DNA of 64,000 nt from Thalassovita sp. GTDB lineage: Bacteria > Pseudomonadota > Alphaproteobacteria > Rhodobacterales > Rhodobacteraceae. The position numbers and the translations under genes were made by a program. Location: the NCBI GenBank assembly GCA_029212905.1, contig JARGPB010000006.1, forward strand, positions 1 to 64,000, in the 5' to 3' direction. The notes beneath the pieces are model-generated. The model had not been told where the DNA came from, did no database searches, and saw only the letters and a program-made list of their open reading frames with translations. Positions 34,239 to 42,901 of this stretch are shown piece after piece. Position 1 is the first letter of the stretch, and every line of letters begins with the position of its first letter.

Positions 34239-35342
34239 TTGGCTGAACAACAGACCGATGACGCATTCGTCAAGTTTGACCGGGTGCAAAAGAGCTATGA
34301 CGGCGAAACTCTTGTCGTTAAAGACCTGAATCTCAGCATGCCCAAGGGCGAATTCCTGACAATGTTGGGACCATCGGGGTCCGGCAAAACCACTTGCCTG
34401 ATGATGCTGGCTGGCTTTGAAACCGCGACGCACGGGGAAATCCTGTTGGACGGCAAGCCAATCAACAACATCCCGCCGCATAAACGCGGCATCGGCATGG
34501 TTTTCCAAAACTACGCATTGTTCCCGCATATGACCGTCGGCGAAAACCTGTCTTTCCCGCTGGAAGTGCGCGGCCTGGGAAAATCCGAACGCGAAGCCAA
34601 GGTGAAACGCGCGCTGGACATGGTCCAGATGGGTGATTTTGGCAACCGCCGCCCGGCGCAGCTTTCGGGGGGGCAGCAACAGCGGGTCGCCCTGTCGCGC
34701 GCGCTGGTATTCGAACCCGAACTGGTTCTGATGGACGAACCGCTGGGTGCGCTGGACAAACAGCTGCGCGAGCACATGCAATTCGAAATCACCCGTCTGG
34801 CACACGAGCTGGGAATCACCACGGTTTACGTGACCCACGACCAGACCGAGGCGCTGACCATGTCGGACCGCGTTGCCGTATTCGATGACGGCCGCATCCA
34901 GCAGCTGGCACCGCCAGATCAACTGTATGAAGCGCCGGAAAATAGCTTTGTTGCGCAGTTCATCGGTGAAAATAATACCCTCGAAGGCGTGGTGACCGAG
35001 ATCAAGAACCCCGAGCTGTGCGTTGTGCAGCTGGACGGCGGCGGATTGATCGACGCCAAGCCGGTTAACGTGTCGAAAGCCGGGGACAGAACCCGCGTTT
35101 CGATCCGCCCAGAACGTGTTGAATTCAATAAAGAACGTCTGCAGGAAGGGGCCCACCTCCTGAAAGCAGAGGTCATGGAATTCATCTATATGGGCGACAT
35201 TTTCCGCACCCGCCTGCGTGTGGCCGGAAATGACGATTTCGTTGTCAAAACACGGAATGCTCCGGATCAGGTTCGCCTGACGCCTGGTCAGCAAATCGAA
35301 ATCGGTTGGTTGCCAAGCGACTGTCACGCTCTGGATGCTTAA
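34239..35342 (+). CDS. Polyamine-type ABC transporter ATP-binding protein
   Basis: 367 residues from a TTG start with CGGGGAG ten bases before; no ATG gives a sensible N-terminus. Walker A GPSGSGKTT, signature LSGGQQQRVALSRAL, Walker B LVLMDEPLGALDKQLRE and H-loop VTHDQTEAL are complete. The C-terminal TOBE domain (RVSIRPERVEFNKERLQ) is of the spermidine/putrescine/2-aminoethylphosphonate class. First gene of an operon ATPase, binding protein, permease, permease. Confidence 0.9.
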   Translation: MAEQQTDDAFVKFDRVQKSYDGETLVVKDLNLSMPKGEFLTMLGPSGSGKTTCLMMLAGFETATHGEILLDGKPINNIPPHKRGIGMVFQNYALFPHMTVGENLSFPLEVRGLGKSEREAKVKRALDMVQMGDFGNRRPAQLSGGQQQRVALSRALVFEPELVLMDEPLGALDKQLREHMQFEITRLAHELGITTVYVTHDQTEALTMSDRVAVFDDGRIQQLAPPDQLYEAPENSFVAQFIGENNTLEGVVTEIKNPELCVVQLDGGGLIDAKPVNVSKAGDRTRVSIRPERVEFNKERLQEGAHLLKAEVMEFIYMGDIFRTRLRVAGNDDFVVKTRNAPDQVRLTPGQQIEIGWLPSDCHALDA

Positions 35343-35350
35343 TAGATTCT

Positions 35351-35376
35351 CGCAGGGCCGGTACGCCGGGCCTGCG
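35351..35376 (+). other. Stem-loop between ATPase and binding-protein genes
   Basis: CGCAGG and CCTGCG outer arms plus CCGG/CCGG inner arms pair around a TACG tetraloop with one G/G mismatch. It starts 9 bp after the ATPase stop. There is no T tract, so an RNA-stability or processing element is more likely than a terminator. Confidence 0.45.
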
Positions 35377-35458
35377 AAGCTCAAGGAGGGGTGGGTCTGT
35401 AGCCCGTTTCACCGCCTCTGAAATCATTAATGACGGGTACCTAATGGGAGTTATGAAA

Positions 35459-36547
35459 ATGAAACTCAAAACAGCTCTTCTCGCGACTGCTTTGACGACC
35501 GCTGCGTTTGCTGCGCAAGCCGGTAGCCATGGTGGCGGCGAAGTGACCGTAATGTCGTGGGGCGGCGCCTACACGAAGTCGCAGGTCGAGGCGTATCACA
35601 AGCCCTTTACCGCGATGACCGGCACCAAGATCAACTCGATCGACGCGGACAATCCCGCGACCCCGATCAAGGCACAGGTTGAGGCGGGTAACGTTTCGAT
35701 CGACGTGGCTGACGTGGAATTCTCGGACGCTGTGCGTCTGTGTGACGAAGGCCTGCTGGAAGAAATCGACGCGTCGATGCTGCCTGCTGCGCCCGATGGC
35801 ACGTCGGCAACTGATGATTTCATCGAAGGAGCGATCCAGGATTGCGCCGTTGCGAACATCGTGTGGTCGACTGTCTTTGCCTATAACAAAGACAATGTTT
35901 CGATGGCGCCTGTCACCATCGGCGATTTCTTTGACACTGCCAAAATTCCCGGCAAGCGCGGCCTGCGTAAATCGGCCAAAGCAACCCTGGAAATGGCTTT
36001 GATGGCTGACGGTGTTGCCGCTGGTGACGTCTATGACATTCTGGACACCGACGAAGGTGTGGATCGTGCATTCGCCAAGCTGGATTCGATCAAAAGCGAC
36101 ATCGTCTGGTGGGAAGCCGGCGCACAGCCGCCGCAGCTGCTGGCTGATGGCGAAGTCGTGATGTCGACCGCGTATAACGGCCGTATCTTTAACGCTGCCG
36201 TTGCTGAAAACCAGCCTCTGGAAGTCGTCTGGGACGGTCAGATCATGGACTTTGACCTGTTCGTGGTTCCCAAAGGCGCGCCGAACAAAGACGCCGCGAT
36301 GGAGTTCATCGCCTTTGCAACCGACACCCAGCGTCTGGCGGATCAGGCTTCGTGGATTTCCTACGGTCCTGCGCGTAAATCCTCGGGTGCCCTGGTTGGC
36401 AAATACTCGGATGGCGTGACCGAAATGGGCCCGCACATGCCGACGGCTGCTGCGAACCTGGGCAATGCTCTGGTCAACAACTTTGAGTTCTGGGTCGATA
36501 AAGACGCCGAGCTGAACGAGCGTTTCAACGCTTGGCTGGCCAACTAA
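35459..36547 (+). CDS. Polyamine-type ABC transporter substrate-binding protein
   Basis: 362 residues from MKLKTALLAT; this ATG has GGGAG at 8 bases, better than the ATGs at 35444 and 35453. The signal peptide is cleaved near AAQAGSHGG. VTVMSWGGAYTKSQVEAYHKPF is the mature opening of the PotD/PotF-like class used for spermidine/putrescine-type and related cations. VEFSDAVRLCDEGLLEEID and YNGRIFNAAV are further family segments. The ligand-box differs from the YNWSDY of the PotF-like protein at 29243, so the substrate is probably different. Confidence 0.87.
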   Translation: MKLKTALLATALTTAAFAAQAGSHGGGEVTVMSWGGAYTKSQVEAYHKPFTAMTGTKINSIDADNPATPIKAQVEAGNVSIDVADVEFSDAVRLCDEGLLEEIDASMLPAAPDGTSATDDFIEGAIQDCAVANIVWSTVFAYNKDNVSMAPVTIGDFFDTAKIPGKRGLRKSAKATLEMALMADGVAAGDVYDILDTDEGVDRAFAKLDSIKSDIVWWEAGAQPPQLLADGEVVMSTAYNGRIFNAAVAENQPLEVVWDGQIMDFDLFVVPKGAPNKDAAMEFIAFATDTQRLADQASWISYGPARKSSGALVGKYSDGVTEMGPHMPTAAANLGNALVNNFEFWVDKDAELNERFNAWLAN

Positions 36548-36558
36548 TCCGGCAATTC

Positions 36559-36587
36559 TGTCACCCCCGGCGCCGCTGGGGGTGACA
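36559..36587 (+). other. Stem-loop after the binding-protein gene
   Basis: TGTCACCCCC and GGGGGTGACA form a perfect 10-bp stem with a 9-base loop, 11 bp after the stop. No T tract follows. As with the potF operon, such a loop 3' of a binding-protein gene often stabilises its mRNA relative to downstream permease genes. Confidence 0.6.
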
Positions 36588-36648
36588 TCTGCAAGACCGG
36601 GCACGGGCCGTTCAAGGCCCGGCCTGCCACGGGGAAAGGTGCAACTAA

Positions 36649-37947
36649 ATGACCGACGCAACCGCGAACGGACAGACTGAGATGCTGACGACGGCGGACG
36701 GGAAGCCGCTGAAGCAAGCCCTGGCTTCGGCTCAGGCCTATGCCAAACGGCGGGCGTTCTTCCTGGTGCTGCCGCTGCTGGCGTTTATCCTGATCACCTT
36801 TGTGGCGCCGATCGGGCAGATGCTGCACAGGTCCTTCCATAACGAAGGTTTCACGGTGCACGAGGATGTGACCTCGGGGAAACGCACACCTATTATGACG
36901 AATTTGAAAGCGTGGTTTGATGAAAACCCGCTGGGGACGGTCCCGGAAGAGCCCGCATTTGCTGCGTTGGCCGCGGATCTGATCGTCCTGAAAGAGCTGC
37001 GCGCCGCCGGTCAGGCCGGGACGCGGATCAACTATGAAATGTCGGGCTCGCGTTCGATGTTCACAAAGGCCTCTCGGAAAGCCAACAAGCTGGAGCCGCC
37101 CTATAAAGAGCAGTTCCTGAAGCTGGACGAAGATTGGGCAAGCCCACAGCTGTGGCGGGTGATGCGCGACGCGTCCTCGGCCTATACGCCGAACTTCTAT
37201 CTGGCCGCGATGGACCGGACCAAGAATGACAGCGGCGACGTGGTGATGGTGAACGAAAACCGTCAGGTCTATGTGAAGCTGTTCAAGCGCACGCTGTTCC
37301 TGTCGCTGTTGATCACATTCCTGACCTTTGTTCTGGCCTATCCGATTGCGCATCTGCTGGCGACGCTGCCGCTGCGCCATTCGAATCTGCTGATGATCCT
37401 GGTGCTGCTGCCATTCTGGACGTCGCTCTTGGTGCGAACGACCAGTTGGATGGTGCTGTTGCAATCACAGGGGGTGGTGAATGACTCTTTGGTGGGCATG
37501 GGCCTGCTGGGGGACGAGAACCGCCTGCAAATGATGTATAACCAGTTGGGGACCGTGATTGCGATGACGCATATCCTGCTGCCCTTTATGGTGTTGCCGC
37601 TGTATTCGGTGATGCGCCCGATCAACCCGTCCTATGTGCGTGCCGCGCGCAGTCTGGGCGCAACCAGCTGGACGGCGTTCCGTCGGGTGTATTTCCCGCA
37701 GACCGTTCCCGGCATCGGGGCAGGGGCGCTGTTGGTGTTCATTCTGGCTGTTGGTTACTACATCACACCGGCCCTTGTGGGTGGTGCAGATGGTCAGCTG
37801 ATCTCGAACTTGATCGCATTCCACATGCAGAAATCGCTGAACTGGTCACTTGCTGCTGCCTTGGCTGCGCTGCTGCTGGGCGGGGTTGTGATCCTGTACT
37901 GGCTGTATGATCGCCTGATCGGCATCGACAATCTGAAACTGGGTTAA
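36649..37947 (+). CDS. ABC transporter permease with large periplasmic insertion
   Basis: 432 residues, about 130 more than PotB/PotH. After a cytoplasmic tail, helix 1 spans about 36-56. Roughly 150 hydrophilic residues (60-210), rich in charged residues, follow before helix 2 (LFLSLLITFLTFVLAYPIAHLL). The remaining five helices and the EAA loop (YVRAARSLGATSWTAFRRVYFP) are standard. The insertion is presumably periplasmic and may contact the binding protein. The next permease follows after 15 bp. Confidence 0.88.
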   Translation: MTDATANGQTEMLTTADGKPLKQALASAQAYAKRRAFFLVLPLLAFILITFVAPIGQMLHRSFHNEGFTVHEDVTSGKRTPIMTNLKAWFDENPLGTVPEEPAFAALAADLIVLKELRAAGQAGTRINYEMSGSRSMFTKASRKANKLEPPYKEQFLKLDEDWASPQLWRVMRDASSAYTPNFYLAAMDRTKNDSGDVVMVNENRQVYVKLFKRTLFLSLLITFLTFVLAYPIAHLLATLPLRHSNLLMILVLLPFWTSLLVRTTSWMVLLQSQGVVNDSLVGMGLLGDENRLQMMYNQLGTVIAMTHILLPFMVLPLYSVMRPINPSYVRAARSLGATSWTAFRRVYFPQTVPGIGAGALLVFILAVGYYITPALVGGADGQLISNLIAFHMQKSLNWSLAAALAALLLGGVVILYWLYDRLIGIDNLKLG

Positions 37948-37962
37948 GGGGAGACACGAAAC

Positions 37963-38883
37963 ATGGCACTTCCGTCCTATGCAGACCCGCTCGAAAAAGT
38001 CTGGTACTACACCTATCTGGTGATCTGCACGCTGATCTTCTTGTTCCTGATTGCGCCGATCCTGGTGGTGATTCCGCTGAGCTTTAACGCCGAGCCGTAT
38101 TTCACCTTTACCGAAAAGATGCTGAAACTGGACCCGACCGGGTATTCCAGCCGCTGGTATGATCTTTTGCTGACCTTTGGGATGCAGGCGCCTGAAAATG
38201 CGCGTGATACCAGCTGGTGGGCAGACGCCTGGTCGAACGCAGCCTGGATCAATGCGGCCAAGAACTCGGTGATCATTGGTTTCTTCTCGACCATTCTGGC
38301 GACGGCGCTGGGAACCGTGGCGGCCTTGGGCCTGTCGCGCCCCGAGATGCCCGCACGCCGGGTGATCATGGCGATCCTGATTTCGCCGATGATCGTGCCG
38401 ATCATCATCGTGGCGACGGGGCTGTTCTTCTTCTACTCGTCGATTTCGATCCAGAACTGGGGCATCCCATATCTGGGCGTGATCCTGGCGCACGCAACAT
38501 TGGGCATTCCCTTTGTGATCATCACCGTGACGGCAACGCTGGTCGGGTTTGACCACTCGCTGACCCGTGCGGCGGCGAATATGGGGGCCGATCCGATCAC
38601 CACGTTCCGTCGGGTGCAGATGCCGCTGATCTTGCCTGGTGTGATCTCGGGGGCGCTGTTCGCCTTTGTCACATCGTTTGACGAGGTCGTGGTGGTGCTG
38701 TTCGTCGGTGGCCTGGATGAGCAAACCATCCCGCGCCAGATGTGGAACGGTATCCGCGAGCAAATCAGCCCGGCGATCCTGTCGGTGGCGACGATCCTGG
38801 TTCTGATCTCGATTGCCCTGCTGGCCACGGTCGAGTTGCTGCGCCGTCGGTCCGAGCGACTGAGAGGAATCACCCCGCAATAA
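37963..38883 (+). CDS. ABC transporter permease (PotC-like)
   Basis: 306 residues, six helices. A moderately long periplasmic segment after helix 1 (about residues 45-95, NAEPYFTFTEKMLKLDPTGYS) precedes the conserved core. LTRAAANMGADPITTFRRVQMPLI is the EAA loop and FVTSFDEVVVVLFVGG the PotC-type segment. It completes the second polyamine-type importer. A dispersed repeat and a strong terminator follow. Confidence 0.9.
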   Translation: MALPSYADPLEKVWYYTYLVICTLIFLFLIAPILVVIPLSFNAEPYFTFTEKMLKLDPTGYSSRWYDLLLTFGMQAPENARDTSWWADAWSNAAWINAAKNSVIIGFFSTILATALGTVAALGLSRPEMPARRVIMAILISPMIVPIIIVATGLFFFYSSISIQNWGIPYLGVILAHATLGIPFVIITVTATLVGFDHSLTRAAANMGADPITTFRRVQMPLILPGVISGALFAFVTSFDEVVVVLFVGGLDEQTIPRQMWNGIREQISPAILSVATILVLISIALLATVELLRRRSERLRGITPQ

Positions 38884-38906
38884 GGGGGGCGCCCGTTGCG
38901 CGGTTG

Positions 38907-38935
38907 GCGCAGTGAGTATTTAGAGCAAGATGAAA
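38907..38935 (+). repeat. Dispersed 3'-end repeat, copy A
   Basis: Contains GAGTATTT, a 3-base variable spacer, then GCAAGATGAAA, preceded by GCGCAGT. It starts 24 bp after the permease stop and its last bases enter the terminator stem. It matches copy B (44254-44282, minus) at 26 of 29 positions and shares the core with copy C (58079-58104). Confidence 0.7.
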
Positions 38936-38972
38936 GGGCCGGGGGCGCAAAATCCCCCGGCCCTTTGCGTTT
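38933..38972. terminator. Bidirectional terminator between the permease and phoD
   Basis: AAAGGGCCGGGGG and CCCCCGGCCCTTT form a perfect 13-bp stem with an 8-base loop. T-rich flanks follow in both directions. It serves the convergent transcripts from both sides. Confidence 0.88.
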
Positions 38973-40545
38973 AGAGCGACAGGCCCTTGGGGTCCAAGGT
39001 GGTGGACCACAGTTCGGTGTTGCCGCGATCCATGAGGCGGACCGTCATCTGCTGCGTGGCGCCGTCGATGTCGACCAGGCCGAAGAATTGCAAACCCATC
39101 GAGGGGGGCAGGTTCGCGCCTTGCTCGGCTGTGGGGGCTTTGACGAATTTGACCTCGGGGCCAAAGGTCATGTCCAGGTCATTGGGGCCGAAGGTGCCAG
39201 CGTGCAGCGGGCCCGAGACGAATTCCCAGAACGGATCGAAGTCCTGCATCTGCGCGCGATCGGGGCTGTAGTGATGCGCGGCGGTATAGTGGACATCGGC
39301 GGTGAACCAGACGGTGTTTTCGATCCCTGCGGTTTTGATGAAGCGCAGCAGGTCTGCGATTTCCAGTTCGCGGCCCTTGGGGGTGCCGTGATCGCCCTGG
39401 GCGACGGCCTCGGCGCCGGCTTTGTCCTTCCAGTTGTCCCAGACGATCAGCCCGAGAGGCATGTCGCAGGCGATGACCTTCCAGGTGGCCTTGGAGGCGG
39501 CGAGTTCGCGTTTCAGCCAGGCCAGTTGTTCGGCGCCCATGATGCGGGCGGCGTCGGTCAGTTCGGTTTCCATCGAATCGTGGTTCGGCCCGCGATAGGA
39601 GCGCAGATCCAGAAAGAACACGTCCAGCATGGGGCCGTAGGGGATCTTGCGGTAGACGCGGCCCGGTTCGGATGGGGTGTAGCTGATCGGGGACATTTCA
39701 TGGAAGGCGCGGGCGGCGCGGGCTGCCAGCACATGCACCGATTTTTCGGTATAGCGATCGTCGGCGGTCAGGTCCTTGGAGGCGGACCAGTTGTTGACGA
39801 CCTCGTGGTCATCCCACTGGAAGAAGGTCGGGCAGATCGCGTTCATCGCCTGCACATGTTCGTCCATCATGTTGTATTTCCACTGGCCGCGATATTCGTC
39901 CAGGGTTTCGGCGACCTTGCGTTTTTCATCAATCAGGACGGAGTTTTTCCAGGTGGTGCCGTCCTTGAGGGTGACTTCGTCCTGCATGGCGCCATCGGCA
40001 TAGATGGTGTCGCCCGAGTGGATAAAGAAATCGGGTTCATGCTGGGCCATGGTGGCATAGGTGCGCATGCCCTGATCGTCGATGCCCCAGCCCTGACCGG
40101 CGGTGTCCCCGGACCATGCGAACCGAACCGAGCGGCGCCCGGCGGGAGCGGTGCGGAAACGGCCTGTGATGGGATCAGAGGTGGCGGCGATGTCGTGAAG
40201 ATTGGCGGCGGTGAAGCGATAGAACACGTCTTGATCGGCGGGCAGGCCCTCGATCAGGCGTTTGACGGCGAAATCGGAATTGGGCAGCGCATCCAGAGCG
40301 GCCAATTTGCGCGCGTCCTTGAAGGATTCGGTGGTGGCGACCTCCATCATGACCTTGGCGGGGCGGTCGGTGCGGGTCCAGATCATCCCGGACGAGGTGC
40401 TGACGTCGCCGGACTGAACGCCATGGGTGAAAATGGGGCGCGCGGCGGCGCGACTGATCGAGGGCAGAGCCAGCGACCCGGCCAGCGCGACGCTTCCGGC
40501 CAGCATGGAGCGGCGATTCATGTTGAACTTGATCGATTGGGACAT
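38971..40545 (-). CDS. phoD: PhoD-family alkaline phosphatase / phosphodiesterase
   Basis: 524 residues. The N-terminus NRRSMLAGSVALAGSLALP has twin arginines and a hydrophobic stretch ending SRAAARP, a probable Tat signal, as expected for metal-loaded PhoD. Family blocks include THGVQSGDVSTSSGMIWTR, RFAWSGDTAGQGWG, FIHSGDTIYADG, FQWDDHEVVNNW and FTADVHYTAAHHYSP, which supply the metal ligands. It scavenges phosphate from organic esters outside the cytoplasm. No Pho box was identified by eye upstream. Confidence 0.9.
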   Translation of the reverse strand: MSQSIKFNMNRRSMLAGSVALAGSLALPSISRAAARPIFTHGVQSGDVSTSSGMIWTRTDRPAKVMMEVATTESFKDARKLAALDALPNSDFAVKRLIEGLPADQDVFYRFTAANLHDIAATSDPITGRFRTAPAGRRSVRFAWSGDTAGQGWGIDDQGMRTYATMAQHEPDFFIHSGDTIYADGAMQDEVTLKDGTTWKNSVLIDEKRKVAETLDEYRGQWKYNMMDEHVQAMNAICPTFFQWDDHEVVNNWSASKDLTADDRYTEKSVHVLAARAARAFHEMSPISYTPSEPGRVYRKIPYGPMLDVFFLDLRSYRGPNHDSMETELTDAARIMGAEQLAWLKRELAASKATWKVIACDMPLGLIVWDNWKDKAGAEAVAQGDHGTPKGRELEIADLLRFIKTAGIENTVWFTADVHYTAAHHYSPDRAQMQDFDPFWEFVSGPLHAGTFGPNDLDMTFGPEVKFVKAPTAEQGANLPPSMGLQFFGLVDIDGATQQMTVRLMDRGNTELWSTTLDPKGLSL

Positions 40546-40717
40546 TGCTAGTTTCCTTTGGCTGTCCTGTCAGAGAGCCTTAGGGAACGCGGTCTCCGTG
40601 ACTGTCAGTCGACGGTTGATTGAACTTTTTCCGAAAGAAATGTGACTGCGAATTGGGTCGATTTTTGCGGCTGTGACGGATAAGCAGGCCGCCAGACATG
40701 CGAACAGGAGCCCCAGA

Positions 40718-41311
40718 ATGAGCGACGATCACAAACAGAAGATGCAGGCGATGCAGAAGGCCCATCGCGATAAGGTCGCCGAGGCGCAGGACCCCGGTCG
40801 CGGGCTGATCCTGATCCACACGGGCAACGGCAAGGGGAAGTCCTCGTCCGCGTTCGGGGTGATCGTGCGGGCGCTGGGATGGAAGAAAACCGTGGGCGTG
40901 GTGCAGTTCATCAAAGGCAGCTGGATCACTGGCGAGCGTCAGTTCTTTGAGCGTCTGGGCGGTGTCGATTGGCACACGATGGGCGAGGGATTCACCTGGG
41001 ACACGCAGGACCGTGCGCGCGACGTGGCGGCGGCGAATGCGGCGTTTGACCGGGCGTGCCAGATGATGGCCAGCGGTGACTATGACCTGATCGTGCTGGA
41101 CGAGATCAACATCGCGCTGCGGTATGAGTATCTGACGCCCGAGCAGGTGTTGGAGGGGCTGAAGGCGCGTTCGGACCGGACCAGCGTGATCCTGACGGGG
41201 CGCGATGCGCCTGCGTTACTGTGTGATTACGCCGATCTGGTCACGGAAATGACCGAGGTGAAACACCCCTATGCGGCCGGTATCAAGGCACAGCGCGGCG
41301 TGGATTTCTGA
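40718..41311 (+). CDS. cobO: Cob(I)yrinic acid a,c-diamide adenosyltransferase
   Basis: 197 residues from MSDDHKQKM, with CAGGAG upstream; an earlier in-frame start adds 15 residues without a ribosome site. LILIHTGNGKGKSSSAFG is the nucleotide-binding loop of the CobO/BtuR/CobA family. VGVVQFIKGSWITGE and YDLIVLDEINIALRYEYL are also conserved. It adenosylates the corrinoid during B12 synthesis or salvage. No other cob genes adjoin it here. Confidence 0.93.
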   Translation: MSDDHKQKMQAMQKAHRDKVAEAQDPGRGLILIHTGNGKGKSSSAFGVIVRALGWKKTVGVVQFIKGSWITGERQFFERLGGVDWHTMGEGFTWDTQDRARDVAAANAAFDRACQMMASGDYDLIVLDEINIALRYEYLTPEQVLEGLKARSDRTSVILTGRDAPALLCDYADLVTEMTEVKHPYAAGIKAQRGVDF

Positions 41312-41318
41312 ACGAAAA

Positions 41319-41346
41319 AGGCGGCCGCTGAGGCCGCCTGTTGTTG
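41319..41346 (+). terminator. Terminator between cobO and ilvE
   Basis: AGGCGGCC and GGCCGCCT pair around 5 bases and are followed by GTTGTTGT. Upstream AAAAA makes it usable in the opposite direction for ilvE. Confidence 0.7.
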
Positions 41347-41360
41347 TGATCTTGCTGGGG

Positions 41361-42227
41361 TCAGCTGCGCACGAGCGCGTCATAGGCCTCGGCGATTTCG
41401 CGGGTCAGGGGGCCGACCTCGAATGTCCAGTCGCCGATCTGGCCCACGGGGGTGACCTCGGCGGCAGAGCCGGTCAGCCAGCATTGCTCCATGCTGTCCA
41501 GCTCTTCGGGCAGGATGTGGCGTTCGTGGACGGTGATGCCGCGATCCTTGAGCATACCGATGACGGTCTGGCGGGTCAGGCCGTTCAGGATCGCGTCGGG
41601 CAGGGGGGTGTGCACCTCGCCGTCCTTGACGAAAAAGATGTTGGCGCCGGTCGCTTCGGCCACATAGCCGCGAAAATCCATGAACAGAGCATCCGAGCAG
41701 CCCTTGGCCTCGGCGGCGTGTTTGGACATGGTGCAGATCATGTACAGGCCAGCGGCCTTGGCCGAGGTGGGGATGGTTTCAGGCGAGGGGCGTTTCCATT
41801 TGGCGACGTCCAGTTTCGCGCCCTGAAATTTCGCATCACCATAGTAGCTGCCCCATTCCCAGGCCGTGACGGCCATGCGGACGGGGTTACGCGCGGCAGA
41901 TACGCCCATGTCTTCGCCCGCGCCGCGCCAGGCAACAACGCGGACATAGGCGTCGGTCAGGCCATTGGCGTCCAGAACGGCCTGCTTGGCGGTCTCGATT
42001 TCATCGACCGAGTAGGGGATCGGCATATCCATCATCTCGCCGGATTTGATCAGGCGTTCGGAATGCTTGCGTGACAGGAAGATCTTGCCGTTATAGCAGC
42101 GCTCGCCCTCGAATACAGACGAAGCATAGTGCAGCGCGTGGGTCAGGATATGGACATTGGCATCGCGCCAGTCCACCATTTTCCCATCCATCCAGATTTT
42201 GCCATCGCGATCATCATACCCGGCCAT
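41361..42227 (-). CDS. ilvE: Branched-chain amino acid aminotransferase
   Basis: 288 residues from MAGYDDRDG, the ATG placed 7 bases after AGGAGA; a TTG two codons earlier is too close to that site. Class IV PLP fold: HALHYASSVFEGERCY, YVRVVAWRGAGEDMG, and EATGANIFFVKDGEVHTP followed by ILNGLTRQTVIGML. The catalytic Lys is in the segment GAKLDVAKWKRPS region. It transfers amino groups to branched-chain keto acids. It diverges from petP over a 176-bp spacer. Confidence 0.93.
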   Translation of the reverse strand: MAGYDDRDGKIWMDGKMVDWRDANVHILTHALHYASSVFEGERCYNGKIFLSRKHSERLIKSGEMMDMPIPYSVDEIETAKQAVLDANGLTDAYVRVVAWRGAGEDMGVSAARNPVRMAVTAWEWGSYYGDAKFQGAKLDVAKWKRPSPETIPTSAKAAGLYMICTMSKHAAEAKGCSDALFMDFRGYVAEATGANIFFVKDGEVHTPLPDAILNGLTRQTVIGMLKDRGITVHERHILPEELDSMEQCWLTGSAAEVTPVGQIGDWTFEVGPLTREIAEAYDALVRS

Positions 42228-42403
42228 TTCCAACTCTCCTGCGCCCGTCTATTTTCGAAAATTGCGCTAAATCCGCCCGTATCGGACATTTTATTGCGCC
42301 AAAGCTGGGATTCGCTACCAGTTCACACTTGGAATGTCAATAAGACTGACTTAAGCTGCCTCTTACCCAGGCATTTTAAGAACATTTTCAAAAAGGGGCG
42401 CCC

Positions 42404-42901
42404 ATGTCAGACGTTACCACAGGCGAAAACCTTCTTTTCCTGACGGACGAGCAATTGAGGCAGGGAATCGAGGCAATGTTCTTTGCCTATCGGGGCTTTA
42501 CGGCTGATCCCGACCGCATCCTGGCGGGCCTGGCCTATGGGCGGGCACATCACCGGGCGGTTCACTTTATTAATCGCGCACCCGGCACGACGGTGAATAA
42601 TCTGCTGGTGCTGCTAGGGGTGACGAAACAGTCGCTGAACCGCGTGCTGCGGACCTTGATCGAGGACGGCCTGGTCGAAAGCCGCGTGGGCGTGGCCGAC
42701 AAACGCGAACGCCACCTGTACCTGACCGAAGAGGGCGAGGCACTGGAGCGCAAGCTGTCAGATGCGCAGCGCGCCCGAATGCGGGCCGCATACCGATCCG
42801 CCGGACCTCAGGCGGTGGCGGGGTTCCGTCAGGTGCTCGAGGCAATGATGGACCCGGAAATGCGCCGCCGCTATCATGCGCTCAGGGAGAGCGGAGCATG
42901 A
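42404..42901 (+). CDS. petP: MarR-family regulator PetP
   Basis: 165 residues. The winged helix domain includes VNNLLVLLGVTKQSLNRVLRTLIEDGLVESRVG and the wing DKRERHLYLTEEGEALERKL. It overlaps the response regulator gene by 4 bp. This arrangement and both sizes match petP-petR of Rhodobacter capsulatus, reported to be needed for cytochrome bc1 expression. Residues 20-60 (AYRGFTADPDRILAGLAYGRAHHRAVHF) are typical of PetP. Effector unknown. Confidence 0.87.
   Translation: MSDVTTGENLLFLTDEQLRQGIEAMFFAYRGFTADPDRILAGLAYGRAHHRAVHFINRAPGTTVNNLLVLLGVTKQSLNRVLRTLIEDGLVESRVGVADKRERHLYLTEEGEALERKLSDAQRARMRAAYRSAGPQAVAGFRQVLEAMMDPEMRRRYHALRESGA

Noticed and set aside
34037..34273. 78-residue Cys-rich minus-strand frame in the gene-free region
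   Set aside because: It overlaps the start of the transporter ATPase, has no ribosome binding site, and its composition reflects the local AT-rich sequence.
38896..40551. 551-residue plus-strand frame opposite phoD
   Set aside because: Gly/Val-rich shadow of phoD; it begins inside the dispersed repeat and terminator.
42071..42443. Plus-strand frames of 90 and 104 residues in the ilvE-petP spacer
   Set aside because: They begin inside ilvE on the other strand and run through the petP control region and start in a different frame; no motifs.
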